DNA of 30,386 nucleotides from Propionibacteriaceae bacterium (GCA_905372155.1 CAJPNZ010000028.1:1-30386); one strand, 5' to 3'; positions 22,316-30,347 are shown, counted from the first letter of the stretch. Notes: a model not told the origin generated them from the letters alone. Numbers and translations are program-made.

Positions 22316-23497
22316 ATGAAAAAAGTAATGACCGTGTACGGGACCCGTCCCGAGGGCATCAAGATGGCACCTGTCATCCGTCGTCTGGAGGAGGATCCGC
22401 GCTTCGAGTCGATCTCGGTGGTCACGGGGCAGCACCGCGAGATGCTGGATCAGGTGGGTGAGGTTCTGGGGATCACCCCGACGCACGACCTGAATGTTTT
22501 CACACCGGGCCAGACCCTCAACGAGATCATGGCCCACATCATCACGCTGCTCGATCCGATTCTCGAGATGCAACGCCCGGATGCCGTCGTGGTCCAGGGC
22601 GACACCTCCACCGTCGCCGCGGCGGCCCTGACCAGCTTCAACCGTCACGTCCCCGTCGTCCACCTGGAGGCGGGGCTCCGCAGCGGCGACATCACCGCCC
22701 CTTTCCCGGAGGAGGCCAATCGCAGCATCGCGACACGGATCAGCTCCCTTCATCTGGCACCGACCCAGCAGTGCCGGTACAACTTGGAGCGGGAAGGCAT
22801 CCGCGGTGAGAGCATCATCGTCACCGGCAACACCGGCATCGACGCCCTGATGCGCGCGGTGGAGGCCGGGGTCCCCATCCGGGACGAGAGAATCCGCCAC
22901 GTGGTCGCCTCGGGAGCACCGATACTGCTGGTCACCGCTCATCGCCGGGAGAACTGGGGTCTCCCCATGGAGCGGATCGGCCACGCCGTCGCCCGTCTGG
23001 CGCGTCGTCATCCCGGGCTTCACGTGATCCTGCCGGCCCATCTCAATCCCATCGTCCGGCACTGCCTGCTGCCACCCCTGATCGGCCTGGACAACGTCAT
23101 CGCCTGCGATCCCCTCCCCTACGGCGAGTTCATCCAGGTCCTGAAGGCCTCGAGCATCGTGCTGACGGATTCCGGGGGGTTGCAGGAGGAGGCGCCGGCC
23201 CTCGGCAAACCCGTCCTGGTGCTGCGCGAGAGAACGGATCGTCCCGAGGCAATCGAGGTCGGGGCGGCTCGCCTGGTCGGCACCGACGAGGAGGCCATCC
23301 TCGCGGAGGTCACCAGCCTACTTGAAGGACTTGCCCGACAAACACCGATTCCTGAACCGGTCAATCCGTACGGTGACGGCGCAGCCGCCGTGCGCGCGGT
23401 CGCCGGCATCGCTGCATTTCTCGGCGTCGGCGACCCCCTCCCTGACTTCGTCAGTCACACCCCGGCGCGTCCCTGGCCGTTGATCAGATCCGCCTGA
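22316..23497 (+). CDS. wecB: UDP-N-acetylglucosamine 2-epimerase (non-hydrolysing)
   Basis: 393 residues. It interconverts UDP-GlcNAc and UDP-ManNAc, the first step towards ManNAc-containing cell-wall or capsular polymers. GT-B fold signatures: M-T-V-Y-G-T-R-P-E-G-I-K-M at the N-terminus, V-V-V-Q-G-D-T-S-T-V, H-L-E-A-G-L-R-S-G-D, T-A-H-R-R-E-N, and the UDP site D-S-G-G-L-Q-E-E-A. The ATG follows a GGGGA ribosome site; the frame opens far upstream at 21878 inside secY, which is not supported. It is a plus-strand gene placed between rplO and secY, an unusual site that splits the spc operon. No other polysaccharide genes are adjacent. A strong hairpin shared with rplO follows. Confidence 0.95.
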   Translation: MKKVMTVYGTRPEGIKMAPVIRRLEEDPRFESISVVTGQHREMLDQVGEVLGITPTHDLNVFTPGQTLNEIMAHIITLLDPILEMQRPDAVVVQGDTSTVAAAALTSFNRHVPVVHLEAGLRSGDITAPFPEEANRSIATRISSLHLAPTQQCRYNLEREGIRGESIIVTGNTGIDALMRAVEAGVPIRDERIRHVVASGAPILLVTAHRRENWGLPMERIGHAVARLARRHPGLHVILPAHLNPIVRHCLLPPLIGLDNVIACDPLPYGEFIQVLKASSIVLTDSGGLQEEAPALGKPVLVLRERTDRPEAIEVGAARLVGTDEEAILAEVTSLLEGLARQTPIPEPVNPYGDGAAAVRAVAGIAAFLGVGDPLPDFVSHTPARPWPLIRSA

Positions 23498-23502
23498 GAG
23501 GC

Positions 23503-23550
23503 AAAAGGGGCCGGGTGGCCGATCCGAGGATCGGCCACCCGGCCCCTTTT
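23503..23550. terminator. Bidirectional terminator between wecB and rplO
   Basis: A perfect GC-rich inverted repeat (23503-23525 with 23528-23550) with A4 on the left and a T5 run on the right, so it terminates transcripts in both directions. It lies 5 bases after the wecB stop and 15 bases after the rplO stop. Confidence 0.93.
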
Positions 23551-23565
23551 TCACGCTGTTGTTGT

Positions 23566-24006
23566 TCAGGCCTCCACCGCGGACCCGCCAGCAGCTGCCA
23601 GCTTCTCCTTCGCGGAGTTCGAGAACGCGTCAGCCGTCACGTTGAGAGCGACGTTGATGTCACCGCCGCCCAGCACCTTGACGAGCGCGCCGCCACGGAC
23701 GGCACCGGCCTCGACAAGATCCTCCACCGTGACCGCTCCCCCTTTGGGGAACAGCTCGGCGAGGCGACCGACGTTGATGACCTGGTACTCCACGCGGAAC
23801 GGGTTCGTGAACCCCTTGAGCTTCGGAATTCGCATGTGCATCGGCATCTGGCCGCCCTCGAAGTTCGCCGGGACGTTCTTGCGAGCGCCCGTGCCCTTCG
23901 TGCCACGACCGGCGGTCTTGCCCTTGGACGCCTCACCACGGCCCACGCGGGTCTTGGCGGTGTTGGCCCCCGGTGCGGGGCGCAGGTGATGAATCTTGAG
24001 AGCCAT
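23566..24006 (-). CDS. rplO: 50S ribosomal protein L15
   Basis: 146 residues: N-terminal M-A-L-K-I-H-H-L-R-P-A-P-G, the Gly/Lys-rich extended arm (R-V-G-R-G-E-A-S-K-G-K-T-A-G-R-G) and the globular KOW-like C-terminus. Its ATG overlaps the rpmD stop (TAATG). It is the last gene of the spc half here because wecB and a strong terminator follow. Confidence 0.97.
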   Translation of the reverse strand: MALKIHHLRPAPGANTAKTRVGRGEASKGKTAGRGTKGTGARKNVPANFEGGQMPMHMRIPKLKGFTNPFRVEYQVINVGRLAELFPKGGAVTVEDLVEAGAVRGGALVKVLGGGDINVALNVTADAFSNSAKEKLAAAGGSAVEA

Positions 24007-24188
24007 TACTTGACCTCTTCCACTTCCACGAGGTGGGCGACGGTGCGGATCATGCCGAGCACCTCGGGGCGATCCTCGCGCACCACGGTTTGACCGATGC
24101 GCTTCAGCCCCAGGGTGCGCAGCGTGGCCCGCTGGTAGTCCTTGCCGCCAACCCCCGACTTGATCTGGGTGATCCTCAGTTCAGCCAT
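24006..24188 (-). CDS. rpmD: 50S ribosomal protein L30
   Basis: 60 residues, M-A-E-L-R-I-T-Q-I-K-S to V-E-V-E-E-V-K, the normal length. Contains R-A-T-L-R-T-L-G-L-K-R-I-G and V-R-E-D-R-P-E-V-L-G-M-I. The start ATG at 24188 overlaps the rpsE stop (TGATG). The longer open frame upstream to 24380 is a shadow of rpsE. Confidence 0.97.
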   Translation of the reverse strand: MAELRITQIKSGVGGKDYQRATLRTLGLKRIGQTVVREDRPEVLGMIRTVAHLVEVEEVK

Positions 24189-24793
24189 CAGCCGGCCACC
24201 TCCTCCTTGCGTGCCCGGAGCAGAGCCGCCGGGGCGACGTCCTCGACCGGCAGGCCACGACGCTTCGCGACGGCTTCCGGTTCCTCGAGCTGCTGCAGGG
24301 CGTCCACCGTCGCGTGGACGACGTTGATGGCGTTGGCCGAGCCGAGCGACTTGGCCAGCACGTCGTGCACACCCGCGCATTCGAGCACCGCACGCGCCGA
24401 TCCACCGGCGATGACACCGGTACCCGGCGAGGCGGGACGCAGAAGCACCACGCCAGCGGCCTTCTCACCCTGCACGGGGTGCGGGATGGTGCGCTGGATC
24501 AGCGGCACGCGGAAGAAGTGTTTCTTGGCCTCCTCCACGCCCTTGGCGATGGCGGCGGGCACCTCCTTCGCCTTGCCGTAGCCGACGCCGACCATGCCCT
24601 CGCCGTCACCGACGACCACCAGGGCGGTGAAGCTGAAACGACGCCCACCCTGGACGACCTTGGCGACGCGGTTGATGGCGACCACGCGCTCGAGATACTG
24701 GTTCTTCTCTTCCCTGGAAGCCTGGCCACGACGATCGTCACGGCCACGACGCTCCCCACCGCGGCGATCACCGCGCTGCTGGGTTTCACTCAT
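24188..24793 (-). CDS. rpsE: 30S ribosomal protein S5
   Basis: 201 residues from ATG 24793 (M-S-E-T-Q-Q); the frame reaches 24850 without a ribosome site. An Arg/Gly/Asp-rich N-terminal extension of ~27 residues, usual in actinobacteria, precedes the dsRNA-binding-like domain (V-V-A-I-N-R-V-A-K-V-V-Q-G-G-R-R-F) and the C-terminal domain. S5 lies at the mRNA entry and affects accuracy. Confidence 0.97.
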   Translation of the reverse strand: MSETQQRGDRRGGERRGRDDRRGQASREEKNQYLERVVAINRVAKVVQGGRRFSFTALVVVGDGEGMVGVGYGKAKEVPAAIAKGVEEAKKHFFRVPLIQRTIPHPVQGEKAAGVVLLRPASPGTGVIAGGSARAVLECAGVHDVLAKSLGSANAINVVHATVDALQQLEEPEAVAKRRGLPVEDVAPAALLRARKEEVAG

Positions 24794-24818
24794 CGTGTTC
24801 CCTATCCTCTCGTCGTTC

Positions 24819-25202
24819 TCAGAATCCGAGACCGGCCTCGCGCGCCGCATCGGCGAGCGCGGCGATCCGGCCGTGGTACTTGTTCCCTGCGCGGTCGAAG
24901 ACGACGTTCTCGATGCCGGCTTTCTTCGCGCGCTGGGCGATGATCTCCCCCACCTTGCGGGCCTTGGCGGACTTGTCGCCCTCCGCCGCCCGCAGATCGG
25001 CCTCCATGGTGGAAGCGGATGCCAGGGTGTGGCCGATGGTGTCGTCGATCACCTGCACATACAGGTGCCGCGCGGAGCGGGTGACCACCATGCGAGGCCG
25101 TTCGGCGGTGCCGTTGATCTTCTTGCGGCCACGCAGCTGACGGCGGGCGCGTGCAGCGGTCTTCGCCGCCAGGCCCTTGCGCTTGCCAAGCGAGATAGCC
25201 AT
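24819..25202 (-). CDS. rplR: 50S ribosomal protein L18
   Basis: 127 residues; basic N-terminus, then R-L/M-V-V-T-R-S-A-R-H-L-Y-V-Q-V-I-D-D and the end Y-H-G-R-I-A-A-L-A-D-A-A-R-E-A-G-L-x-F. Binds 5S rRNA with L5. Start overlaps the rplF stop (TAATG). Confidence 0.97.
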   Translation of the reverse strand: MAISLGKRKGLAAKTAARARRQLRGRKKINGTAERPRMVVTRSARHLYVQVIDDTIGHTLASASTMEADLRAAEGDKSAKARKVGEIIAQRAKKAGIENVVFDRAGNKYHGRIAALADAAREAGLGF

Positions 25203-25744
25203 TACTTACCAGCCTTTCCGGCCTTGCGGCGGACGTGCTCGCCCGCGTAGCGAACGCCCTTGCCCTTGTACGGCTCGGGCTTGCGGATCTTGCGGATGTT
25301 CGCGGCGGTCTCACCGACAAGCTGCTTGTCGATGCCGTGCACCGTGAACTTGGTCTGGGTCTCGACGGTGAAGGTGATGCCCTCCGGGGCGTTGACCACC
25401 ACCGGGTGCGAGAACCCGAGGGCGAATTCGAGCTGGGTGGGGCCCTTCGCGATGACGCGGTAGCCGACACCCACGATCTCGAGCTTCTTCTCGTATCCCT
25501 GGGTGACCCCGGTGACCATGTTCGACACGAGGGTGCGGGTCAGGCCGTGCAGGGAACGGGACAGCCGCTCGTCGTCCGGGCGCGACACCTCCAGCTCGCC
25601 CTGCTCGTTCCTCGTGACGGTGATGGGTTCGCGTACGGTGAACTTCAGCTCACCCTTGGGACCCTTGACGGCCAGGTCCTGACCGTCGATCTTGACCTCG
25701 ACGTTGGACGGGACCGCGACCGGGAGCTTGCCAATTCGTGACAT
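25202..25744 (-). CDS. rplF: 50S ribosomal protein L6
   Basis: 180 residues, two repeated L6 folds; begins M-S-R-I-G-K-L-P-V and ends with the signature P-E-P-Y-K-G-K-G-V-R-Y-A-G-E. Near the factor-binding site of the 50S subunit. 28 bases after rpsH. Confidence 0.98.
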   Translation of the reverse strand: MSRIGKLPVAVPSNVEVKIDGQDLAVKGPKGELKFTVREPITVTRNEQGELEVSRPDDERLSRSLHGLTRTLVSNMVTGVTQGYEKKLEIVGVGYRVIAKGPTQLEFALGFSHPVVVNAPEGITFTVETQTKFTVHGIDKQLVGETAANIRKIRKPEPYKGKGVRYAGEHVRRKAGKAGK

Positions 25745-25772
25745 TTTCTATCTCCTTTTCAGTCTCGTCGGG

Positions 25773-26177
25773 TCACCAGACGTAGGCGAGCACTTCGCCA
25801 CCCACGGACTTGGCGTTTGCTTGCTTGTCGGTCAGCAGGCCCTGAGAGGTGGAGATGATGGCGATGCCGAGACCGCCGAGCACCTTCGGGAGGGCCTTGG
25901 CCTTCGCGTAGACGCGCAGACCGGGCTTGCTGATGCGACGGAGTCCTGCGATGGAACGCTCCCGCGAGTCACCGTACTTGAGGGTGACCTTGAGCACCTT
26001 GCCCACCTGTCCTTCGACCTCGGTCAGTTCGAAGTTCGAGATGTAACCCTCGGCCTTCAGAATCTCCGCGATGCCGACCTTGATCTTCGACGACGGCATG
26101 GTCGTCGATTCCTGGTACGCCTGGTTGGCGTTACGCAGACGCGTGAGCATGTCTGCGATGGGATCAGTCATTGTCAT
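25773..26177 (-). CDS. rpsH: 30S ribosomal protein S8
   Basis: 134 residues, M-T-M-T-D-P-I-A-D-M-L-T-R-L-R-N-A-N opening and the C-terminal motif S-T-S-Q-G-L-L-T-D-K-Q-A, with G-G-E-V-L-A-Y-V-W at the end. Central-domain 16S binder and autoregulator of the spc operon in E. coli. A 92-base AT-richer spacer separates it from rpsN. Confidence 0.98.
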   Translation of the reverse strand: MTMTDPIADMLTRLRNANQAYQESTTMPSSKIKVGIAEILKAEGYISNFELTEVEGQVGKVLKVTLKYGDSRERSIAGLRRISKPGLRVYAKAKALPKVLGGLGIAIISTSQGLLTDKQANAKSVGGEVLAYVW

Positions 26178-26269
26178 GGCTGTTTGGCTTCTTTCTCGCC
26201 CCGGTTTCCCTCATGTCTGGGGACCTTTGGCAAATCGAAAATTGGAAGTTCTTCTCGTGGCGCTCTGGG

Positions 26270-26455
26270 TCACCAGGACGACTTGGTCACGCCGGGAAGC
26301 TGACCCGCGTGGGCGAGCTCACGCAGGCAGATGCGGCACAGACCGAACTTGCGGTACACCGACTTGGGACGACCGCAGCGTTTGCAGCGGGTGTAGGCGC
26401 GCACACCGAACTTCGGCTTGCGGGACTGCTTGACCTTGAGTGCTGTCTTAGCCAT
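26270..26455 (-). CDS. rpsN: 30S ribosomal protein S14, zinc-binding (type Z)
   Basis: 61 residues, the short zinc form: C-K-R-C and later C-R-I-C around the basic core, ending P-G-V-T-K-S-S-W. Lies between rplE and rpsH as usual; the 101-residue zinc-free paralogue is not here. 9 bases after rplE. Confidence 0.97.
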   Translation of the reverse strand: MAKTALKVKQSRKPKFGVRAYTRCKRCGRPKSVYRKFGLCRICLRELAHAGQLPGVTKSSW

Positions 26456-26464
26456 GGTTCACGC

Positions 26465-27085
26465 TCACTTCTTCTTCTTGGGCTGGAACGCGGGGCCGCG
26501 GCCGCCCTTGACCGGTTTCGGGTCGTCGACGGCCTTGAAGGGGAAGCCGAGGTGCTTCAGCAGCGCACGACCCTCCTGGTCATTGGTGGCCGAGGTCACG
26601 AACGTGATGTCCATGCCGCGGACGCGATCGATCTTGTCCTGGTCGATCTCCAGGAACATGACCTGCTCGTTCAGCCCGAAGGTGTAGTTGCCCTTGCCGT
26701 CGAACTGGCGGCCGTTGAGGCCACGGAAGTCGCGGATACGGGGCAGGGCCAGGGTCAGCAGCCGGTCGGCGAACTCCCACATGCGATTCCCACGCAGGGT
26801 GACGTGACAGCCGATGGGCATGCCCTCGCGCAGCTTGAACTGGGCGATGGACTTGCGGGCCCTGGTGATGGTGGGTTTCTGACCGGTGATGACGGTCAGG
26901 TCACGGACGGCACCGTCGATGATCTTGGAATCGCGAGCGGCCTCGCCGACGCCCATGTTGACCACGATCTTGGTCAGACCGGGAATCTGCATGACGTTGG
27001 CGTACTTGAATTCCTCCTGCAGGGCAGGGACGATCTGCTCGCGGTATTTCCTCTTCAGGCGCGGGATCTCAACGTCGCTGCTCAT
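26465..27085 (-). CDS. rplE: 50S ribosomal protein L5
   Basis: 206 residues with K-Y-x-N-V-M-Q-I-P-G-L-T-K-I-V-V-N-M-G-V-G-E and I-A-Q-F-K-L-R-E-G-M-P-I-G-C; the C-terminus is Lys-rich (Q-P-K-K-K-K). Binds 5S rRNA and contacts S13. ATG overlaps the rplX stop by one base (TGATG). Confidence 0.98.
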   Translation of the reverse strand: MSSDVEIPRLKRKYREQIVPALQEEFKYANVMQIPGLTKIVVNMGVGEAARDSKIIDGAVRDLTVITGQKPTITRARKSIAQFKLREGMPIGCHVTLRGNRMWEFADRLLTLALPRIRDFRGLNGRQFDGKGNYTFGLNEQVMFLEIDQDKIDRVRGMDITFVTSATNDQEGRALLKHLGFPFKAVDDPKPVKGGRGPAFQPKKKK

Positions 27086-27456
27086 CAGATCTCCTTCCCG
27101 GTCTTCTGGGCGATGCGAACGCTGCGCTGGGCCGGGTACTCGGACCCGTCGGAGCGCTTCTTGGTGACATCGACGCGCTTGTAGCCGACCCGGGTCACGA
27201 CCTCCTTGCCGTCAACCTTGGTGACGAGCTGGACGTTCGAGACGTGAATGGGGGCCTCCGAGCTGATGATGCCACCCTCGATGCGCCGCCCATCGGCGCC
27301 CTGGGATTCGCGCTTGTGCCGTTTGACGACGTTGACGCCCTCGACGGTCACTTTCTGGGCGCGGGGATCGACGGCGATGATCTCACCGGTCTTGCCCTTG
27401 TCCTTGCCCGCGATGACCTTGACCCGGTCACCCTTCTTGACGTGGAGCGAGTTCAT
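27085..27456 (-). CDS. rplX: 50S ribosomal protein L24
   Basis: 123 residues with an N-terminal KOW motif (V-K-K-G-D-R-V-K-V-I-A-G-K-D-K-G-K-T-G) and G-V-N-V-V-K-R-H. Assembly initiator near the peptide exit. Two bases after rplN. Confidence 0.97.
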   Translation of the reverse strand: MNSLHVKKGDRVKVIAGKDKGKTGEIIAVDPRAQKVTVEGVNVVKRHKRESQGADGRRIEGGIISSEAPIHVSNVQLVTKVDGKEVVTRVGYKRVDVTKKRSDGSEYPAQRSVRIAQKTGKEI

Positions 27457-27458
27457 CC

Positions 27459-27827
27459 TCAGATCACCTCCGGGGCGAGCGAGACGATGCGCATGAACTT
27501 CTTCTCACGCAGTTCCCGCGCCACCGGACCGAAGATACGGGTGCCGCGGGGCTCCCCGTCGCTCTTCAGGATGACGGCGGCGTTCTCGTCGAACTTGATG
27601 TACGAGCCGTCGCCGCGGCGACGCTCCTTGACTGTACGCACTACGACGGCCTTGACGATGTCACCCTTCTTGACGTTGCCGCCGGGGATGGCGTCCTTGA
27701 CCGTGGCGACGATGGTGTCACCGAGGTAGGCGTAACGACGCTTCGAGCCGCCGAGAACGCGGATGCACAAGAGCTCCTTGGCACCAGTGTTGTCGGCGAC
27801 CTTGAGTCGCGACTCCTGCTGGATCAT
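27459..27827 (-). CDS. rplN: 50S ribosomal protein L14
   Basis: 122 residues, starting M-I-Q-Q-E-S-R-L-K-V-A-D-N-T-G-A-K at 27827 behind a GGAGGAGA ribosome site; contains G-D-I-V-K-A-V-V-V-R-T and G-T-R-I-F-G-P-V-A-R-E-L-R. First gene of the spc run here: the S10-operon genes that often precede it directly are not present, and an unrelated gene follows upstream. Confidence 0.98.
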   Translation of the reverse strand: MIQQESRLKVADNTGAKELLCIRVLGGSKRRYAYLGDTIVATVKDAIPGGNVKKGDIVKAVVVRTVKERRRGDGSYIKFDENAAVILKSDGEPRGTRIFGPVARELREKKFMRIVSLAPEVI

Positions 27828-28196
27828 TTGTTCTCCTCCGTCCGACCGGTTCCCGGGCCCGGGCCTGGTCGGAACTCGCATGATGAACCCCCTGGATTTT
27901 GCCAGGAGGCGCCCCGGGCCTTGGGCACGGGGATGTCGTCACCCGAGAGAGGTCCCCACCCGGAAACCCGGAGGGCACAGACTCAAGGCAACTTGCCAAG
28001 AGTACCCCAAGCAGCCCCTACCTGGCGAAACCGATGCGCCAAGGCGGCAGGAGCCGCCCTGGTCCTCGAGATCATCCGCCCTCGGCGCAGAACTCCACAC
28101 CCACGTCTGTTCACGGGTTTCGCCGGTGGGCGCGTGGGCGTGCACGATTTTCTGCAAACGTTCCCGGCAGGCTGTCCATCGCAATTCCCCGGCACA
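27828..28196. other. Intergenic region upstream of rplN
   Basis: 369 bases without a gene between the beta-propeller protein (ends 28197) and rplN, both on the minus strand. It contains a 12-bp palindrome CCCGGGCCCGGG (27852-27863) in the rplN leader and a near-palindrome around GGCAACTTGCC (27987-27997). A weak promoter candidate is listed separately. Spc-operon transcription must start here or upstream. Confidence 0.5.
27981..28010 (-). promoter_or_regulatory. Weak candidate promoter of the rplN operon
   Basis: Minus strand: TTGGGG (28010-28005), 18-base spacer, TTGAGT (27986-27981). The -35 matches the secY and infA candidates, but the -10 is poor. Confidence 0.3.
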
Positions 28197-29645
28197 TCAC
28201 CTCAGCACCGCGACCTTTTCCCTGCTGCTCAGGACCAAGTACTGGTCCGCCTGCTGAATCTCGGTGTAGTCGGCGAAGGTCTGCGTCCACAGCTTCTCCG
28301 ACTGTCCGGGTCTGATCGCAACCAGCTCCACGCCTTTCCCCCTGTCATCGGATGCCACAATGTTGCCGTCCGCTGTTCGGAACACCACTCGCCCGGACGC
28401 GACCGAATGTTTCTCCAACCCGATCTCCCCCGTGTCCATGTTGGCAATTCCCACGTTCAGGGTTTGTGACTCCGCGAACAACACCACCGGCCGTCCTTCG
28501 TGGTCGAAGATGATCGGATACCCATTGCCCCAGTTCTGTCTCCACCGAACATCCCCGGTGCGGGGATCGAGACGTTCGATCATCTCACCCCGCCGCGACC
28601 CGACGAGCAGGACATCCTTGAAGACATGGAGCGGCCCCCCGGAATCCGCCTTCTGCCAGAGCCGGTTTCCCGTCGAGTCGTAAGCGGTCAGGCGGCCGTT
28701 CTCCTGTTCAGACGTGACGACGACTCCGCTGACGCGCACGAAACTCGTCGATTCGTCCTTCCAGGAGGGCGGACTGCCATCGCCCAGGGACATGGACTCG
28801 AAACAGCTGATCTCGGCCCCGAACTCGTTGACCCAGCAGAAATCGGCGAATCCGTCACGTTCCTTCACCGTGTACGCCCCCTCCTGCGGCACGATTTCCA
28901 CCTCGGTGCTCCACTCGGTGGCGTCGGAATTCGCGATGTCCGGTATGCGGCTGATCTTCACTGTGCCGATGCGCTCCTCATCCGGCTCATAGCGGTACAC
29001 CGCTTTCGTGTCACCACCGACGATCGACCCGTGCCCCAGGTCCAGTTCCCGCACGAATTCCCCGTTCGATGCCCGGTGAACCAGGAACCGGTTCTTCCCG
29101 GCCGCGTCCGTGACGACCAGCCCGAAGAGCCCGTCGGGTAGTTTCGTGTGGATCTGGACGTTCACCGCACCGCTGACCCGGTCGCTGACGTCGACCGCCC
29201 AGCGCTCTGAGCCGTCGGCCCATGCGAGCATTCTGAGCCGGACACCTCCTTCGGTGACGTCGGGAATCACCAACAGACCCTCCGTCGTACCCCCCACGGA
29301 ACCACCTCGGTTTTCACTCTCCCAAGCAATCCGCGGGGCCTGTTCAAGTCCCTTCACGGGCTTGATGATCTCCCCGTCGTTCCTGCCTCGCAGGAGGAAC
29401 CACCAGCTCCCGAACCCGGCGACGGCCACCAGGACACCGGCCAGCACGATGAACAGAATCGTTCGTGCCCTGCGCGGCGCGGACGACGAGTGCGGCGAGG
29501 TCAGCCGCGGGGCCATCGGTTCGTCCGGAACCTGGGAAGGTGTTCCGGGAAGCCCCGGAGAGGAAGAAACGGGCTCTGACGGTGGTGGAATCATGTTCGG
29601 GCCCGGTCCAAGATGCCTGTCGGGTGGGGTGTTGTGCTCGCTCAT
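28197..29645 (-). CDS. Membrane-anchored PQQ-like beta-propeller protein
   Basis: 482 residues from ATG 29645 (GAGGA ribosome site 5 bases upstream). Residues 1-60 are Pro/Ser-rich and polar. A positively charged stretch (P-R-R-A-R) precedes one membrane helix at 62-85, and the remaining ~395 residues should be outside the cell. They contain repeated strands of the PQQ-like/quinoprotein beta-propeller type, for example L-T-A-Y-D-S-T-G-N-R-L-W-Q-K, R-L-D-P-R-T-G-D-V-R-W-R-Q and I-A-N-M-D-T-G-E-I-G-L-E. Two cysteines about 11 residues apart (F-C-W, S-C-F) could form a disulphide. Not BamB, since the cell type lacks an outer membrane; probably a surface-binding or scaffold protein, function unknown. 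The frame continues upstream to 29765 without support. A hairpin overlaps its ribosome site. Confidence 0.75.
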   Translation of the reverse strand: MSEHNTPPDRHLGPGPNMIPPPSEPVSSSPGLPGTPSQVPDEPMAPRLTSPHSSSAPRRARTILFIVLAGVLVAVAGFGSWWFLLRGRNDGEIIKPVKGLEQAPRIAWESENRGGSVGGTTEGLLVIPDVTEGGVRLRMLAWADGSERWAVDVSDRVSGAVNVQIHTKLPDGLFGLVVTDAAGKNRFLVHRASNGEFVRELDLGHGSIVGGDTKAVYRYEPDEERIGTVKISRIPDIANSDATEWSTEVEIVPQEGAYTVKERDGFADFCWVNEFGAEISCFESMSLGDGSPPSWKDESTSFVRVSGVVVTSEQENGRLTAYDSTGNRLWQKADSGGPLHVFKDVLLVGSRRGEMIERLDPRTGDVRWRQNWGNGYPIIFDHEGRPVVLFAESQTLNVGIANMDTGEIGLEKHSVASGRVVFRTADGNIVASDDRGKGVELVAIRPGQSEKLWTQTFADYTEIQQADQYLVLSSREKVAVLR

Positions 29646-29651
29646 ACAATC

Positions 29652-29668
29652 CTCACTGATCCAGTGAG
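29652..29668 (-). promoter_or_regulatory. Hairpin masking the ribosome site of the propeller gene
   Basis: CTCACTG (29652-29658) and CAGTGAG (29662-29668) form a 7-bp stem with a 3-base loop. In the minus-strand transcript the second arm contains the GAGG of the ribosome site, so folding would hide it. Confidence 0.45.
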
Positions 29669-29773
29669 CCCATTCTTGCGCATCCGGAACCACCTGGGGA
29701 TGACTCACGTGAACTGCTCCCTGGAGCCCGCTCCGCAGCCGAAGCGCTGTCATCGTTTTGGCCATCCACCGAT

Positions 29774-29792
29774 TTTCGATAGCCGAACCTAA
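29774..29792. promoter_or_regulatory. IdeR/DtxR-type iron box upstream of ferritin
   Basis: TTTCGATAGCCGAACCTAA matches the known DtxR/IdeR consensus TTAGGTTAGCCTAACCTAA at 15 of 19 positions, including AGCC-AACCTAA. Its centre is 54 bases before the ferritin ATG, consistent with iron-dependent activation, as IdeR does for bfrB in mycobacteria. Confidence 0.7.
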
Positions 29793-29823
29793 CCGACGCG
29801 GCGGTTTCCGGAAGAAGAGCAGC

Positions 29824-29829
29824 TAGTCT
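29824..29829 (+). promoter_or_regulatory. -10 element of a probably leaderless ferritin transcript
   Basis: TAGTCT fits TANNNT and ends 7 bases before the ATG at 29837, so transcription would start at or next to the start codon. No ribosome site and no good -35 are present. Confidence 0.5.
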
Positions 29830-29836
29830 CTTCAGC

Positions 29837-30340
29837 ATGGAACTTACCGGGAAACTCAAGGAAGCCTTCAACGCCCAGGTCACCATGGAGCTGACCGCCG
29901 CCGCCGTGTACCGGCAGCTCTCCATCGACATGGAAGCCCTCGACCTGCCAGGCATCGCGGGCTGGTTCAAGGCCCAGTCCGCAGAAGAAGAAGTACACGC
30001 GGACAAGTTCATCGCCCACATGCTGGATCGCGACGCCACACCACTGCTGGGGACCATCGAGGCCCAAACCAAACACGTCGCCACGGTCCTGGAGGCCTTC
30101 GAGGCCTCCCTCGCCCACGAGAAGAAGGTGTCCGAGGCCATCCGTGGCCTCTACCGCCTCGCCAACTCCACCGACGACATCGACGCCCTTCCGCTGCTCA
30201 ACTGGTTCATCGACGAGCAGATCGAGGAGGAGTCCACGGTCTCCGCCATCATCAGCCGGATCAAACTGATCGGCGACGACGGCAACGGCATCCTCCGCCT
30301 CGACACCGAACTCGGCGCGCGGGGCACCGCAGCAGAGTGA
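29837..30340 (+). CDS. Ferritin (non-haem, FtnA/BfrB type)
   Basis: 167 residues, a four-helix ferritin that oxidises Fe(II) and stores Fe(III) in a 24-mer shell. Ferroxidase residues line up one position after E. coli FtnA: E18, E51, H54, E95 and Q128, with E131 as third-site ligand; Y25 is also kept. No haem-ligand Met in the bacterioferritin position is evident, so it is ferritin, not Bfr. An IdeR-type box and a TANNNT element lie upstream and the start lacks a ribosome site. Part of the gene (30080-30118) is repeated in exact inverse at the window end. Confidence 0.95.
   Translation: MELTGKLKEAFNAQVTMELTAAAVYRQLSIDMEALDLPGIAGWFKAQSAEEEVHADKFIAHMLDRDATPLLGTIEAQTKHVATVLEAFEASLAHEKKVSEAIRGLYRLANSTDDIDALPLLNWFIDEQIEEESTVSAIISRIKLIGDDGNGILRLDTELGARGTAAE
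30080..30118 (+). repeat. Inverted repeat arm 1 (inside ferritin)
   Basis: 39 bases exactly reverse-complementary to 30348-30386, the last bases of the window. Confidence 0.95.
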
Positions 30341-30347
30341 CCCATGG

